Below, one piece after another: positions 62,440 through 64,000 of a stretch of 64,000 nucleotides of DNA. The stretch is taken from positions 34,894,201 to 34,958,200 of the forward strand of contig CM034548.1 in assembly GCA_020055645.1 (NCBI GenBank), in the 5' to 3' direction. The position numbers and the translations under genes were made by a program. This DNA is from Tomocerus qinae (lineage: Eukaryota > Arthropoda > Collembola > Entomobryomorpha > Tomoceridae). Position 1 is the first letter of the stretch. Each line of letters begins with the position of its first letter. Under the pieces are notes generated by a model that was given only the letters and a program-made list of their open reading frames with translations, did no database searches and had not been told where the DNA came from.

Positions 62440-63700
62440 AACTGCAGTAAATTATTGCTTCAAAGAGTAGGCATAAATATCTTTTTGTATTTTTGAAGTG
62501 GGTTGCATAAGTTCTAAGTAAATCTGTGAGAATTGGACGAAAATAAAAAGTAGTATTTAAGAAGGAGTTGTTTATGATATTGTCAAAGGGTAATAAATTC
62601 ATAGGGTTGCTAGAGTTGATTTATTTTAAAAGTTTTATAGAGTTTGGTAGTAAGGATAGAAGAGTAATGTAGTTGCACAGGATAGAAGGTCATTTTTAAT
62701 GTGTAGATTTTTGTTTAGTTTAGTGGAGTAGAGTGTGACAAATTGAGCAATTGTTAAAGTGGGGAAAAGGACACAACAAGATTAGTATTCCGTGAGTGAG
62801 AAAGTATCTTTTGTGCGATACTTAATAGGAAGGATAATATAGAAGTTAAGTCGCAAAGTCCTTTCTTTGTGGCAAAAGAAAAGTTCATGAAGTTCTCGTG
62901 TCTACGAATAAAAAAGTTTCGGCTTCTATGGTTAGAAAGAACAAAATGTTCAAATGATTTGAAATAAAGGTTAGATGAGGATTTCCTTTTTCGGCGTCCA
63001 TCTAAGAATTCGTGTAGGCAGGAGGAATGGTATAGTCTGATAAGGAAACACTTTCTTAGGTATGAGATTAGATTAGGTGTATAAAACTCCATATAATATA
63101 TTTTTGGGGATTTTAAGAGCTCTCTTGTATGTGTGCTTTGTTGTAGGAAAGAACAATAAGAAAGTATATAGATAGATGGGCACTCGAGGAGTAGTGAAAA
63201 TAGGCGAGTAGTGTGGGCAAGCAAAGAGGGAAAGTAAAGTCGAAGCCATTTGAGGGAGAGGAGGAAGACGGATGAAACAAGTGCAGACGGAGCAAAGAAA
63301 AACTCGGTTAGCTCTCACGAAAAACATGTAAAAGAGTCAAGTCTATTGGTTTCCGTCGTGTCCCTGTCCCTGTCGTGTCAATTCGGACAAATTCTTCCTG
63401 GGCAAAGGAGAGCACATGTTTCTTATGTCAATTTGATGGACTGGTCATGATCTGAGAGTTTGCCTTCACAGCTGCAAACATTGCATTTCCCTTTTACTTC
63501 TCACTCAAGACTCTTCAACGGCTAATTTTTCACGTTTCAAACGACTCCCACATATCACACTCGCCAAACACTCTTTCATCTACTCTCAACACTTACGCCA
63601 TTATTACTTACACTCTACACTGTACTTACACCGTCTCAATATCAGCCAACCAATACATCCAAATCTCAAATTACACTTTTTTTTGAAATTTCCCATCCTC
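62440..63700. other. Strand-switch block with a 156-codon minus-strand frame
   Basis: At 63,181-63,240 the plus strand has 22 G and 6 C; at 63,541-63,600 it has 25 C and 3 G. The left arm carries minus-strand frames 62754-63224, 63073-63327 and 63113-63295, which overlap in different frames. That shows they stem from composition. Plus-strand frame 63250-63450 spans the core. GAGAAAGT is at 62,798-62,805. Confidence 0.55.
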
Positions 63701-64000
63701 ATATTGGGTAGAAATGCGGATAGAAATTATAATATTCTAGTAATTCAATATTTAATTATCCATTGGAACGAAACTACGAATCAGCTTTAGACAAAGGTCT
63801 ATGAAATCTTCCTTGACCATTTTTTATCATCTTTTTGGCATTTTAAATAAAAAGTAGTAACTAAGTCTGTAAAAACGGGAGGTACTTAAATAGGTATAAA
63901 AATAAGAAATCTTACAGCCGAAAAAATAAAGGTAGTCTAAAGGAAGAGTTTCACAAGGGAAAATCTCATTATAAAAATTCTGTGCGTGAGGTAAAAGTGA
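63701..64000. other. AT-rich end of window, nothing recognised
   Basis: No open frame or repeat is seen; the last 100 bases are again purine-biased on the plus strand. Confidence 0.5.

Noticed and set aside
62754-63224. 156-codon minus-strand open frame
   Set aside because: It lies in a G/A-rich arm whose complement lacks purines and therefore stop codons. Other minus-strand frames overlap it in different phases, so it is compositional.

Overview
The window is AT-rich nuclear DNA from a metazoan, most likely an invertebrate and probably an arthropod. The evidence is GT-AG introns of roughly 60-2,000 bases, a metazoan-type PPIP5K gene and many short snap-back repeats. Nothing here fixes the order or species. 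There is no sign of bacterial, organellar or viral genome organisation, and no tRNA or rRNA gene was found.

Layout. 1 to about 5,120 is a satellite-like tandem array with a monomer of about 240 bases. It is well preserved to 2,697, is interrupted by about 0.5 kb carrying a possible hAT-type end, and then continues as decayed copies. 5,120-12,470 has no gene I can support; it holds small inverted-repeat elements and unrecognised sequence. 12,752-22,199 (minus strand) is a 16-exon PPIP5K (VIP1) gene that I reconstructed exon by exon. All junctions keep the frame, giving 967 residues. The first 15 exons rest on strong similarity to the known family; the last exon is an inference. Immediately upstream, in divergent orientation, lies a small spliced plus-strand transcription-unit candidate (22,333-23,038). 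At 25,938-26,575 is a two-exon gene for a 94-residue, very acidic protein with several SUMO-interaction-like motifs. Its downstream flank carries a repeat that also occurs 2.1 kb upstream of it.

From about 27 kb to the end (37 kb) no protein gene is recognisable. This part is not featureless. At least 17 times the plus strand changes from a G/A-rich arm to a C/T-rich arm across a short core. Open frames therefore run on the minus strand to the left and on the plus strand to the right of each core, simply because pyrimidine-rich strands lack stop codons. The motif GAGAAAGT or its complement recurs around these switches. I regard this series as the most interesting unexplained structure in the window.

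Functionally, only PPIP5K is understood. It makes and removes the 1-position pyrophosphate of inositol pyrophosphates. The two small plus-strand genes share no evident pathway with it. The first may share a bidirectional promoter with PPIP5K in the roughly 130 bases between 22,200 and 22,332.
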